Below, in pieces: positions 7,790 through 14,646 of a stretch of DNA of 17,816 nucleotides (the stretch's first letter is position 1; each line of letters starts with the position of its first letter). The notes under the pieces were generated by a model. That model saw nothing but the letters and a program-made list of their open reading frames with translations. It searched no databases and had not been told where the DNA came from. The translations under genes were made by a program, and so were the position numbers. Location of the stretch: positions 1 through 17,816 of the forward strand of contig CAAFUL010000060.1 of assembly GCA_900766185.1 (NCBI GenBank), written 5' to 3'. Origin of the DNA: an uncultured Johnsonella sp. (GTDB lineage Bacteria; Bacillota; Clostridia; Lachnospirales; Lachnospiraceae).

Positions 7790-9277
7790 CTATGCGTCAG
7801 ACCTTGAAAAACCGTTCTTCATAGCACAGCTTACTTCAAATAATACATTAGCTAAAACTTTATCGGTTTGTTCTTTTGCAATCTTTGCTATTTCTTCATT
7901 AGCTTCTTCTTGTAATTTTATCGCCTCGGCATTGCTCAGCTTTTCATCCCTTAACTTCTTATCATACTCATGAATCACATGGAAGGCATCTATAGCAAGA
8001 CTTGCCTGATAACGCTCTATATGTGAAGCACAAAGTGCATACTGTGCATCTGCCAAAGCTCCCACCAATCTGTTAGCCCAGTAGAAGTTTTCCGTACTTA
8101 CCATATCTGTGGTATTCGCAAAGTATTCAGGAGTCTTATCTATATTAGCATAGAAAGGTACAAATGCATTGAATGCGTTAGAACCCAAAGCGATCCACTC
8201 TATAGCACGATACTTTTCAGATACATAAGGACGAAGCTGTGTAAGTTCAAGTACACTGTTACGGTTAATACCTATAGGACGGAACATACCCCTCTTGCTT
8301 AAATCTCCGTGTTTTCCGTAGCAATTATACTCTGTACCTTGGAAGTATGAAGAAAGTGTATATTTAACATCTTCAACCGTAATCTTCTTTTCAGGTATAA
8401 AGCTCCATGGTATATCATCAGAATCCGGACGGTAGTCGGCATCTTCTCCATCCCACTTATAGGTTTTAGGATTAAGGTATCTTCCCATAAACCATGCTCT
8501 CGGTGTATTATAGGTGTGATCCGCATCAGAATGGCTTCCGAAGACATGTCTTGGATTAAATGTTCCGTCTAATGAAAGATCCAAATGATTATCTCTTATA
8601 AAGTCCTTAAGATCTGCCGAACACATGTGATCTTTTTTAGCACCAAAAGCATCTTCCAAATCAAAATTATCTATACCTAATTGGTTTGGCATAACCACAT
8701 AAGCATCATCCGGAACCCTCTTAGCCATCCAATGATGACCGCCTATTGTCTCAAGCCACCATATTTCATCAAGATCTTGGAAGGCTATACCGTTCATTTC
8801 ATAAGTTCCGTATTTTTCAAGAAGAGCACCTAATCTTTCAACCCCTTCTCTGGCACTGTGAATATAAGGAAGCACTATAGTTACCATATCTTCCTCTCCT
8901 ATGCCGCCTACTCGCTCCGGCTTACCGTCTTTTGCCGGTATAAGCTCTACTAAAGGATCTGCTGAAAGCACTCTTTCATTACTTGTAATAGTTTCTGTTG
9001 CCGTCATAGAGATATTTTCAGAGTTAATACCTGCCGTATCCCAGATTCCGTCTTTATCAACCGCATTAGGTAAGGCGGTAAACCTGAGCGGGTTATCAGG
9101 AAGCTCTATCTCCACATGAGAAAGTACTGACTTATAATGTCTTGGCTGATCCTCAGGATGTTTTACAACAAACTTCTTATATGTGAACACACCTGATGGA
9201 GAGTCATGATTTCTTGCCACCAATGTTGAACCATCAAAACTTGCTTTTTTTCCTACTAAAATTGTAGTACATGCCAT
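7790..9277 (-). CDS. pepD: C69-family dipeptidase
   Basis: A 495-residue peptidase of family C69 (PepD/PepDA type), an N-terminal-nucleophile hydrolase that cleaves dipeptides. The N-terminus MACTTILVGKKASFDGSTLV carries the nucleophile cysteine at position 3, followed by the family pattern DGSTLVARNHDS. Further family-like blocks are GINSENISMTATETI, WWLETIGGHHWMAKRVPDD and NQLGID. It lacks a classical signal peptide, so the enzyme is probably cytoplasmic. By family knowledge, removal of the residues before the cysteine activates it. The ATG has a near-perfect AAGGAGG ribosome site, and an extended -10 promoter lies upstream. The gene stands alone between two intergenic regions. Length fits the family and no key residue seems missing. 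Confidence 0.92.
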   Translation of the reverse strand: MACTTILVGKKASFDGSTLVARNHDSPSGVFTYKKFVVKHPEDQPRHYKSVLSHVEIELPDNPLRFTALPNAVDKDGIWDTAGINSENISMTATETITSNERVLSADPLVELIPAKDGKPERVGGIGEEDMVTIVLPYIHSAREGVERLGALLEKYGTYEMNGIAFQDLDEIWWLETIGGHHWMAKRVPDDAYVVMPNQLGIDNFDLEDAFGAKKDHMCSADLKDFIRDNHLDLSLDGTFNPRHVFGSHSDADHTYNTPRAWFMGRYLNPKTYKWDGEDADYRPDSDDIPWSFIPEKKITVEDVKYTLSSYFQGTEYNCYGKHGDLSKRGMFRPIGINRNSVLELTQLRPYVSEKYRAIEWIALGSNAFNAFVPFYANIDKTPEYFANTTDMVSTENFYWANRLVGALADAQYALCASHIERYQASLAIDAFHVIHEYDKKLRDEKLSNAEAIKLQEEANEEIAKIAKEQTDKVLANVLFEVSCAMKNGFSRSDA

Positions 9278-9328
9278 AATTCTTCCTCCTTGTTTTTCTC
9301 TCTGAACTTACAGATGAGATTTTACTTT

Positions 9329-9337
9329 ATTATAGCA
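9329..9337 (-). promoter_or_regulatory. Extended -10 promoter of the dipeptidase gene
   Basis: On the minus strand, TGC followed by TATAAT (9334-9329) forms an extended -10 element about 50 bases upstream of the ATG at 9277. No good -35 hexamer is present at the expected distance. Confidence 0.55.
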
Positions 9338-9423
9338 CTTGTACTAATGGGATTTCTATAGTTTTTTAGTAATAATACACAAAAAATACAATATCACAGA
9401 GAAAATTATAAATATTTTTAAGC

Positions 9424-9519
9424 AAGAAGTTTTTATTTAACATTACATATTTCTATACTTTATAGTCGTATTTTAATGACAGTTTAAGTTATGTTTCTTA
9501 TAATATACTCCTAAATACT
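9424..9519 (+). repeat. 96-bp direct repeat, copy 1
   Basis: It matches 9530-9625 with nine differences, mostly transitions, at an exact offset of 106 bases and without gaps. It contains -35 ATGACA (9476-9481), a 17-base spacer and -10 TATAAT (9499-9504) on the plus strand. It carries no open reading frame of note. Confidence 0.9.
9476..9504 (+). promoter_or_regulatory. Sigma-A-like promoter in repeat copy 1
   Basis: ATGACA, 17 bases, TATAAT, reading right. There is no plus-strand gene downstream before bioY, so any product would be a non-coding or antisense RNA. Confidence 0.5.
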
Positions 9520-9529
9520 TGCATTAAAT

Positions 9530-9625
9530 AAGTAGTTTTTATTTAACATTCCATACTTCTATACTTTATAATCGTATTTTAATGACAGCTTAAGCCATGT
9601 TTCTTATAATATGCTCCTAAATGCT
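9530..9625 (+). repeat. 96-bp direct repeat, copy 2
   Basis: Second copy of the unit at 9424-9519. The promoter hexamers are retained: ATGACA at 9582-9587, a 17-base spacer and TATAAT at 9605-9610. Most differences fall outside the hexamers. Confidence 0.9.
9582..9610 (+). promoter_or_regulatory. Sigma-A-like promoter in repeat copy 2
   Basis: ATGACA, 17 bases, TATAAT, identical hexamers to the copy 106 bases upstream. A start near 9617 would give a transcript running to the GC-rich hairpin and T-run at 9875-9900. Confidence 0.5.
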
Positions 9626-9794
9626 ATCATATATTTTTAAGATAAGAATTAATATGGCTTTTTTTCTTCTATATTCTATCTGTATTCTATACTAAGCTTT
9701 AAACTACACTCTCTTTTTCCCTACAACAAGTTCCAAACGCTTGCATGTATTAAAACATAGTTACAAGTAATAATATCTTATCAGATAAATAAAT

Positions 9795-9895
9795 GTGAAC
9801 TACCCATAGTCTAAAGCCTATGGGCTTCCTGCTTCGCTGACCTCGCAACCTACTATCTACACAGCCGTTAATTCGGGCAGTCCCTGCCCTATTGT
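9795..9895 (-). pseudogene. Remnant of the 3' end of tnpB with IS200/IS605-type right end
   Basis: On the minus strand, one frame reads GQGLPELTAV, a TAG stop, then IVGCEVSEAGSP and a stop at 9818-9820. A single TAG-to-GAG reversal would open the frame. From memory, this resembles the C-terminal tail of TnpB (OrfB) proteins of IS200/IS605-type elements. After it come the imperfect hairpin CCCATAG/CTATGGG (9803-9809 and 9818-9824) and GTAGTTCAC, again like the right end of such elements, which also forms the 3' part of the omega RNA. The frame closes just upstream, so only ~100 bp of the element survives. Its GC content is well above that of the flanks. TnpA and the rest of TnpB are absent. 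Confidence 0.6.
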
Positions 9896-9900
9896 TTTTT
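9875..9900 (+). terminator. Possible plus-strand terminator
   Basis: GGGCAG, loop TCC, CTGCCC (9875-9889), followed after TATTG by TTTTTT. It lies inside the tnpB remnant, so the stem may simply be derived coding sequence, but it could stop transcripts from the repeat promoters. Confidence 0.35.
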
Positions 9901-9968
9901 CTTATACTACCTTAAGTATTATTTCAACTTTAAAGAAATTTTATTATATTGATTTTGATCTGTTTATA

Positions 9969-10322
9969 CTATTCTTTAAATGTGGTGCTTTTACTCTGTG
10001 CTTTAGAAAGATTATTACACAAATCAATTACTATATCCTGTGAGGACTTATCAAGCTGTCTTAGAAGAATAATAAACTCCCTCTCTTCCTCACTTAAAGA
10101 TATTCCCTGTCCTTCAATATACTTTTCCGCCTCTATATCATCATTTATCAAATATTCTACCGGCGCATTAAGTATTTTACTCATATTGCTTAATATGGCA
10201 AATGATGCTTCGCTGTTTCCTGTTTCATATTTGTTCACTGCCTGCTGTGTTATATTTAAAAGTTCTGCAAGCTGTGCCTGTGTTAAATTAGCTCTCTCTC
10301 TTAATAATTTTAAATTTCTCAC
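9969..10322 (-). CDS. XRE-family HTH transcriptional regulator
   Basis: A 117-residue cI/XRE-type repressor. The HTH_3 domain fills residues ~3-58: LKLLRERANLTQAQLAELLNI, the recognition region TQQAVNKYETGNSEAS, then FAILSNMSKILNAPVEYLIND. The C-terminal ~55 residues are acidic and helical, and may serve for dimerisation. The start codon is GTG at 10322 with AGAGGT seven bases upstream. The protein is a clear paralogue of the gene at 10496-10834 and shares PVEYLINDDI-E and a following YIE. An inverted repeat upstream (10386-10424) may be its operator. No phage or toxin partner lies beside it, so its targets are unknown. Confidence 0.87.
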   Translation of the reverse strand: MRNLKLLRERANLTQAQLAELLNITQQAVNKYETGNSEASFAILSNMSKILNAPVEYLINDDIEAEKYIEGQGISLSEEEREFIILLRQLDKSSQDIVIDLCNNLSKAQSKSTTFKE

Positions 10323-10385
10323 TTGTCTGACCTCTTTATATGCTCTATAAATTTTATCATTCTTATATTACATATAAAGAGATTT

Positions 10386-10424
10386 ACAACTAAAAATAGT
10401 TGAGTTTATAATATCTTTAGTTGT
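10386..10424. promoter_or_regulatory. Inverted-repeat operator candidate upstream of XRE gene
   Basis: Perfect 9-bp arms ACAACTAAA (10386-10394) and TTTAGTTGT (10416-10424) with a further half-site TAGTTG at 10397-10402. On the minus strand one arm overlaps a plausible -35 (TTGTAA), 16 bases before TATAAG. The position suits autorepression by the XRE protein, but the match is inferred from symmetry alone. Confidence 0.45.
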
Positions 10425-10495
10425 TTTACCCTGCCACACTATACCGATAAAAATAATAATTTTTTACTCTGCCTAAGCCGTCATCTAAAAAATCA

Positions 10496-10834
10496 CTATT
10501 TATAACGCTCTATCTCAATAAGTTTTTTACAAATATTAATTATGTTCTTTTTAGCAGCCTTATCCATACCTCTAAAAAGCATTAAAAATTCTTGTTCAAA
10601 ACTACTTAATTTTATGATTTTTTCCTCTATATAAGATCCAATATCTATTTCATCATTAATCAAGTATTCCACAGGTACATTAAATATTTCACTCATTTTA
10701 ACCAGTGTATCAAAAGAAGCTTGATTAATCCCCTTTTCATATTTGTATATTACCTGCCTGTCGACATGGAGCATTTTAGCTAATTTAGACTGAGTAAGCT
10801 TAGCCTTTTTCCTTAATATTTTCAGATTCTTCAA
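10496..10834 (-). CDS. XRE-family HTH transcriptional regulator, paralogue
   Basis: A 112-residue regulator read from TTG at 10834. I prefer this start because GAGGGGGC lies seven bases upstream and the N-terminus MKNLKILRKKAKLTQ then aligns with MRNLKLLRERANLTQ of the neighbour; the longer upstream frame has no ribosome site. The HTH_3 domain is at ~3-58, with LTQSKLAKMLHVDRQVIYKYEKG followed by INQASFDTLVKMSEIFNVPVEYLI. The C-terminal tail is lysine-rich (KKNIINICKKLIEI), whereas the paralogue's tail is more acidic. The two genes lie in tandem, 173 bp apart, and look like an old duplication. Its target is unknown. Confidence 0.85.
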   Translation of the reverse strand: MKNLKILRKKAKLTQSKLAKMLHVDRQVIYKYEKGINQASFDTLVKMSEIFNVPVEYLINDEIDIGSYIEEKIIKLSSFEQEFLMLFRGMDKAAKKNIINICKKLIEIERYK

Positions 10835-11242
10835 TACCTGCCCCCTCTCTATACCACATATCTTATATGGCATAGACTCGATATCATTGTTATATGAAAT
10901 TAATTGCAAAATAAACCTTATACTTTACTGAAAATCACGACCAAAACAGTATTTATAACATACATATACCGCTTTTTACTCCCATAAACAGCATAAAGAT
11001 TATTATACATAAGGAATTCTATATCTAATAATATCTTACTTTTAACTCTTTTATTATATTTTTTACAGACTAAAACAAATATAATATTTTTGTATAATAA
11101 CCGATATGTACTATGTATATTCAATAATTTTATGTTAATATATATATCATTTAAATACCTTTTTCATAATTAATTATACAAACTCTTATATACATTGTCA
11201 AATAAGAATAAACGAAAACTAATCTTAAGTTTATTTAAAACT
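10835..11242. other. AT-rich gene-free stretch
   Basis: This 408-bp region holds the leader of the XRE gene at 10496-10834, including an imperfect palindrome near 10855-10875 (CCATAT/ATATGTGG). A 68-codon frame at 10918-11124 begins with TTG and has no ribosome site, so I do not call it a gene. Nothing else was recognised. Confidence 0.5.
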
Positions 11243-11277
11243 AAAAACTACCGAAACTTAAAGTTTCGGTAGTTTTT
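11243..11277 (-). terminator. Strong terminator downstream of tRNA-Arg
   Basis: A perfect 15-bp stem with a 5-base loop: AAAAACTACCGAAAC (11243-11257) and GTTTCGGTAGTTTTT (11263-11277). The poly-T end lies in the stem, so it works in either direction. It is 35 bases past the tRNA 3' end. Confidence 0.85.
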
Positions 11278-11311
11278 AAAGGAGTTTACATAGCTCCTTA
11301 ATTCTTACCAG

Positions 11312-11385
11312 CGTCCACGAGAAGATTCGAACTTCCGACCTTTCGCTTAGGAGGCGAACGCTCTATCCGGCTGAGCTACGCAGAC
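11312..11385 (-). tRNA. tRNA-Arg (anticodon CCU)
   Basis: A full cloverleaf can be drawn. The acceptor GTCTGCG pairs with CGTGGAC through two G-U pairs. The D stem is GCTC/GAGC, the anticodon stem TTCGC/GCGAA with loop CTCCTAA, and the T stem GGAAG/CTTCT with loop TTCGAAT. The discriminator base is G, as expected for arginine. The 3' CCA is not encoded; the DNA continues CTGG, so CCA must be added by the CCA-adding enzyme. It decodes the rare codon AGG. Confidence 0.93.
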
Positions 11386-11715
11386 ATTTGTAAAATATTT
11401 AGTCAAAACCGCTCCTAATAATAAAAGCAAGTATTGATAACTCGGCAAACTCCTAAAATCATAGGATATTGTCAAATTAATAAAACTAATATAGAGTGTG
11501 CATATCTATATGGTTTATTAACTTTCTTAATAAACCAAAGCTGATTATATCATATATATAAACTTTTTTCCAGCTGTTTTTATACTTATAAATTGTCAAT
11601 AATTACATAGCTGTTACAGTTCAGGCAGGTTATTTATCTTCGTCAAGAAACTAAAAATATTTAACTTTTATTTATGATATATTCTTACTCATAAGTTCGG
11701 TAACTAAAGATTCTT
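11386..11715. other. Gene-free region with a strong hairpin
   Basis: An 11-bp perfect stem-loop lies at 11511-11537 (TGGTTTATTAA, loop CTTTC, TTAATAAACCA) between the AbiEii-like gene and the tRNA. No T-run follows on either strand, so its role is open. A TTGACA on the minus strand near 11470 has no matching -10. The rest is AT-rich without recognisable content. Confidence 0.55.
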
Positions 11716-12810
11716 TTATTTTCCAAAAATAATATTATATGAATTAATTATTTCTCTCTCTTTATTTGAATATAATAAACCTAGTTTATCTGACATGGCT
11801 ACGAAATCTACTACTAATTTCTTTTTATTTATAATTTCATCCTTTTGACTTTGTATAAGATAATCCAATCGTTCAATCCCATTATATTCTATATTTTTTT
11901 GCACAATATTTATTGTCTGTTGATCTAGGTTTTCAAAATAATTATTCACTATAAAAGTTAAATCATATAAATCCCTTATTTTCTCTCTATATACATAAGC
12001 AATGGCTTTCATAATACATAGTGTATTTATATTATAAACTTTTATACCATCTATTGTACTTACTTCACTATTATTAATTTCTCTATTTCTTAAAGAAAGC
12101 TCTATTTCTAAGGGGTTATTATAATTTCCGTAATTAATCATATATTTTTTTATACTATCGGTTTCTTTTGAAGTACAATAACTATAATTATTATTTTTAC
12201 AGTAAGCATCCACTATATTTTTTATATTTGATTTATTACTATCAAGCTTTATATTCTCTGAAAAACGATCCGATTTGTAGCATATAAATAATGCCGCTCC
12301 TCCTTTTAATATATATGAATCAGAACTATTATTAAGATATTCCAAAAATGAGTTTATTATCTTTCTATGTTCTAATTTACAATCATTTATACTTACTGCA
12401 CTTTTTAAATCACTACCTTTCTTATAATCCAACCATTCAGAAAAATATTCTTTACCCATAAACATATCTATTTTATCCCAGTCAGGGCTATGTTTCAGCT
12501 TCATTACCTGCTCAAATATTTCCTCTGTATATTCATCATTGCATATAAAATCTTTATTCATACCTTGGGCAAGTGAAAAATTTCCCATTTCCAATAAATC
12601 CAATATCGCTCTAATATGATTTGCAACATTATATTTTTCTATGTGTTCAGGAATTTTCTTATTCAACTCTATACCGTAATCTTTAAATACACTATCCTTA
12701 CTTTCCCTAAAATAAGGTATTTCCCACTGAATAGCGGATTGATGCCAATCCCCACATGTCGATAATGAACAAGGAATATTAAGAGCGTGCTGCCCTGTTA
12801 TGTATTTCAT
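11716..12810 (-). CDS. AbiEii-like nucleotidyltransferase-fold protein with extra N-terminal domain
   Basis: A 364-residue protein. Residues ~145-345 resemble the AbiEii toxin-type nucleotidyltransferase family: YILKGGAALFICYKSDRFSE (166-185) matches the conserved KGG-AL...R-S block, LEIELSLR (234-241) fits the third acidic strand, and IMKAIAYVYREKIRDLYDL (266-284) matches the K...R...RDLYDL helix. The usual S-x-D-I-D motif reads SENIKLD, so both metal-binding aspartates appear replaced by Asn and Lys. Residues 1-130 form a domain I do not recognise, starting MKYITGQHALNIPCSLSTCG and DWHQSAIQW, with conserved-looking His, Cys and Trp residues. AAAGGG precedes the ATG. No AbiEi-type antitoxin gene is adjacent. 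The gene is more AT-rich than the housekeeping genes, which suggests transfer. Activity as a nucleotidyltransferase is doubtful. Confidence 0.7.
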   Translation of the reverse strand: MKYITGQHALNIPCSLSTCGDWHQSAIQWEIPYFRESKDSVFKDYGIELNKKIPEHIEKYNVANHIRAILDLLEMGNFSLAQGMNKDFICNDEYTEEIFEQVMKLKHSPDWDKIDMFMGKEYFSEWLDYKKGSDLKSAVSINDCKLEHRKIINSFLEYLNNSSDSYILKGGAALFICYKSDRFSENIKLDSNKSNIKNIVDAYCKNNNYSYCTSKETDSIKKYMINYGNYNNPLEIELSLRNREINNSEVSTIDGIKVYNINTLCIMKAIAYVYREKIRDLYDLTFIVNNYFENLDQQTINIVQKNIEYNGIERLDYLIQSQKDEIINKKKLVVDFVAMSDKLGLLYSNKEREIINSYNIIFGK

Positions 12811-13182
12811 ATAATCTACCCTTTATTAGTGTATAAATTGCTTTGATATAGCAATAAAACTGCGCAGTTACTGCTAATCTTTAATAAAATTTATTTGTCA
12901 GTGCTAATTTGATTCTAAAACTGTTTTACTAATCATCTTACCTACAAATATACTAATCTACTGTATAGTATCATTGACTTTTAATTAATATCAAATAGTA
13001 TAGTAACTCTCAATTTTCTTTATTATATATCTATTACAATCTATTAACAAAGTAATAATAAAGCCGGATATCAACGATACACTATATTTCACTGCCAAAC
13101 AAGGGCACAAACAGTTATAAAAGTATTTTTTACACTATAACACCTATAATTTTTCTTTTTTCTATATTTATTTTGATTTACT
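12811..13182. other. Gene-free region containing a MITE-like repeat
   Basis: It holds a 12-bp perfect palindrome, AACTGCGCAGTT (12858-12869), upstream of the AbiEii-like gene, and repeat copy E1 (12964-13086). The remainder is AT-rich. No terminator for the DUF3881 gene was evident. Confidence 0.55.
12964..13086 (+). mobile_element. MITE-like repeat, copy E1
   Basis: About 123 bp matching 14322-14438 along its whole length, with one ~9-base internal length difference. The ends are inverted: TATAGT-ATCATTGA at the left and TCAACGATACACTATA at the right. The shared 3' part includes AATAAAGCCGGATATCAAC. It has no coding capacity. Confidence 0.7.
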
Positions 13183-14067
13183 TTATATTTCAAAAGCAGC
13201 TATTCCCTGCATCCATATATCAGCTTTAATTCTCCTTCCGATTTTAGGCTCTCCTTCCAATGTTTTCTTAGGAACTGCCATATCAAATACTATATCTTTG
13301 CAATTAACAGTAAATATGCATATTTCTTCCTTTGTATAAATATTTTCCTCTGTTCTAAAATTCACTATATCTCCAACTATAGAATATATAGCACATTCCA
13401 CACCACGAGGCACTATACAGGTCTCCACTATACTATATATATCCTCATGCTCCAAGCGTTTTGAAGCCATCTCATACAGCATCATATCTTCTTCAGAAAG
13501 TTCTTCCATTGCCAACTCATCCCCATTTTTTGCGGCATCTATGCGTATAAATCTATTCATACTTTCAGTTTTTTCAAACTCCGCCTGCTCAAATGTTTTG
13601 AACAAAGGCAATATTACTTTTGCAGACTCTGCCCATGCACTTATATAATTTGCAAGCACCACGGTAGAAAGCTTTTTATTTTTTCTGCTTATATATTCCA
13701 AATTATTTATCATTCTATATATAATATATATTCCAAGTCTTGAGTCATCCAAGATAACAGAGTAATAGTCATAGTCAACCAATCTATGCACCGTACTTTC
13801 CGACATAGAACTTATATCACTTGCAAAAAGACAAGGAAAATATCTTTCTCTTACCAGATCTCCACTTTTCTCATCTATATATCCATTAATACAGATACGA
13901 ATACTTTCAGAAATTTTTGTATAAAGCTCCCACACAAGTTCATCCTTTTCATTTCTTCCTATATTAATATTTTTAATATTATCTTCCTGTAACCTGTCAA
14001 GCATACCTTTAACTTCAGTTCGCATTTTATACTTTGAAAAACCTGCACAACTAAAATATATATTCAT
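13183..14067 (-). CDS. DUF3881 family protein
   Basis: A 294-residue protein that I assign to DUF3881, a family known to me from Lachnospiraceae and without an established function. The best evidence is the C-terminal block: EDIYSIVETCIVPRGVECAI, YSIVGDIVNF, then GEPKIGRRIKADIWMQGIAA at 270-289. The N-terminus MNIYFSCAGFSKY fits the family start M-x-x-Y-x-x-A-x-GFS. It has no signal peptide or membrane helix, so it is probably cytoplasmic. AAAAGGT precedes the ATG by nine bases. It stands alone, flanked on both sides by copies of the same MITE-like repeat (12964-13086 and 14322-14438). Function remains unknown. Confidence 0.82.
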   Translation of the reverse strand: MNIYFSCAGFSKYKMRTEVKGMLDRLQEDNIKNINIGRNEKDELVWELYTKISESIRICINGYIDEKSGDLVRERYFPCLFASDISSMSESTVHRLVDYDYYSVILDDSRLGIYIIYRMINNLEYISRKNKKLSTVVLANYISAWAESAKVILPLFKTFEQAEFEKTESMNRFIRIDAAKNGDELAMEELSEEDMMLYEMASKRLEHEDIYSIVETCIVPRGVECAIYSIVGDIVNFRTEENIYTKEEICIFTVNCKDIVFDMAVPKKTLEGEPKIGRRIKADIWMQGIAAFEI

Positions 14068-14321
14068 AATAACTTACCTTTTCTAATATATTACAATTCT
14101 TTAACTGATCTAAATCATTATTTATATGTGTAGCCTATATTTTTAAAACACTTTTACTTATTATATAGCATTTTTATAATTTTAGATATCTTCATTTTAT
14201 ATCAAACCTTTGTACTTAAGCCCCCTGATACTTAAACTAAAAATTTACAGTTTCACAAAATAATAAAACTCCTACAAGTACCTCGAATAAACTTATTAAA
14301 ATAAATTCCAAGTCAAACCGG

Positions 14322-14438
14322 TATAGTGTATCATTGACATTTAATTAATAGCAGGGTAGCTCTTAATTATCTTTGACTATATATGTTACAATCTATTGAC
14401 AAAGTAGTAATAAAGCCGGATATCAACTATACACTACA
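14322..14438 (+). mobile_element. MITE-like repeat, copy E2
   Basis: About 117 bp, same orientation as the copy at 12964-13086. The left end TATAGTGTATCATTGA is nearly the reverse complement of the right end of the other copy (TCAACGATACACTATA). Its own right end has drifted to TCAACTATACACTACA. The core shares TTTAATTAATA, TACAATCTATT, ACAAAGTA and GCCGGATATCAAC. Confidence 0.7.
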
Positions 14439-14578
14439 CTAGAGGGCTGAATATAAGTGATACATTCACCGGTAGCTATAGACTAATAATACTATTTTTA
14501 CCCCAAAATCAAACTTTTACTTATAACATTATATTTAGTTATTCAAACTATTGTTTGATTGTTATCTTATTTTTATAA

Positions 14579-14612
14579 TTTAGTTGACATTTCTTTTTAG
14601 ATAAACTAAAAT
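14579..14612 (+). promoter_or_regulatory. bioY promoter with overlapping inverted repeat
   Basis: -35 TTGACA (14584-14589), a 17-base spacer and -10 TAAAAT (14607-14612). The inverted repeat TTTAGTT (14579-14585) / AACTAAA (14604-14610) overlaps both hexamers. A symmetric site over the promoter of a biotin transporter suits control by the biotin repressor BirA, whose sites are spaced similarly; the sequence match to known BirA sites is only partial. Confidence 0.6.
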
Positions 14613-14646
14613 AGCTTTTGCAATTAATTTAATTAAGGAGTTTTCT

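Larger units (their letters stand above)
9278..9968. other. Gene-free region with repeats and transposon debris
   Basis: This 691-bp stretch contains the dipeptidase promoter, two tandem copies of a 96-bp repeat with promoters facing right (9424-9625), and a remnant of an IS200/IS605-type right end (9795-9895). Positions 9626-9794 are AT-rich with short TTCTAT-like reiterations and no gene. Local GC rises sharply over 9795-9890. Confidence 0.6.
14068..14646. other. Divergent intergenic region between DUF3881 gene and bioY
   Basis: It holds MITE-like copy E2 (14322-14438), a small stem-loop TCAAAC/GTTTGA (14543-14558), and the bioY promoter with its inverted repeat (14579-14612). Positions 14068-14321 are AT-rich and give no clear signal apart from the weakly defined DUF3881 promoter region. 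Confidence 0.55.

Noticed and set aside
9424..9625. CRISPR-like array
   Set aside because: There are only two units of 96 bp with a 10-bp gap, no short repeat-spacer pattern and no cas genes.
9949..10350. 133-codon plus-strand frame opposite the XRE gene
   Set aside because: It is fully antisense to a convincing XRE regulator, and has no ribosome site.
10835..10909. 25-residue N-terminal extension of the XRE regulator at 10496-10834
   Set aside because: It has no ribosome site and no match in the paralogue; TTG at 10834 has a strong upstream GAGGGGG.
10918..11124. 68-codon minus-strand frame
   Set aside because: It starts with TTG without a ribosome site, lies in very AT-rich DNA and resembles no known family.
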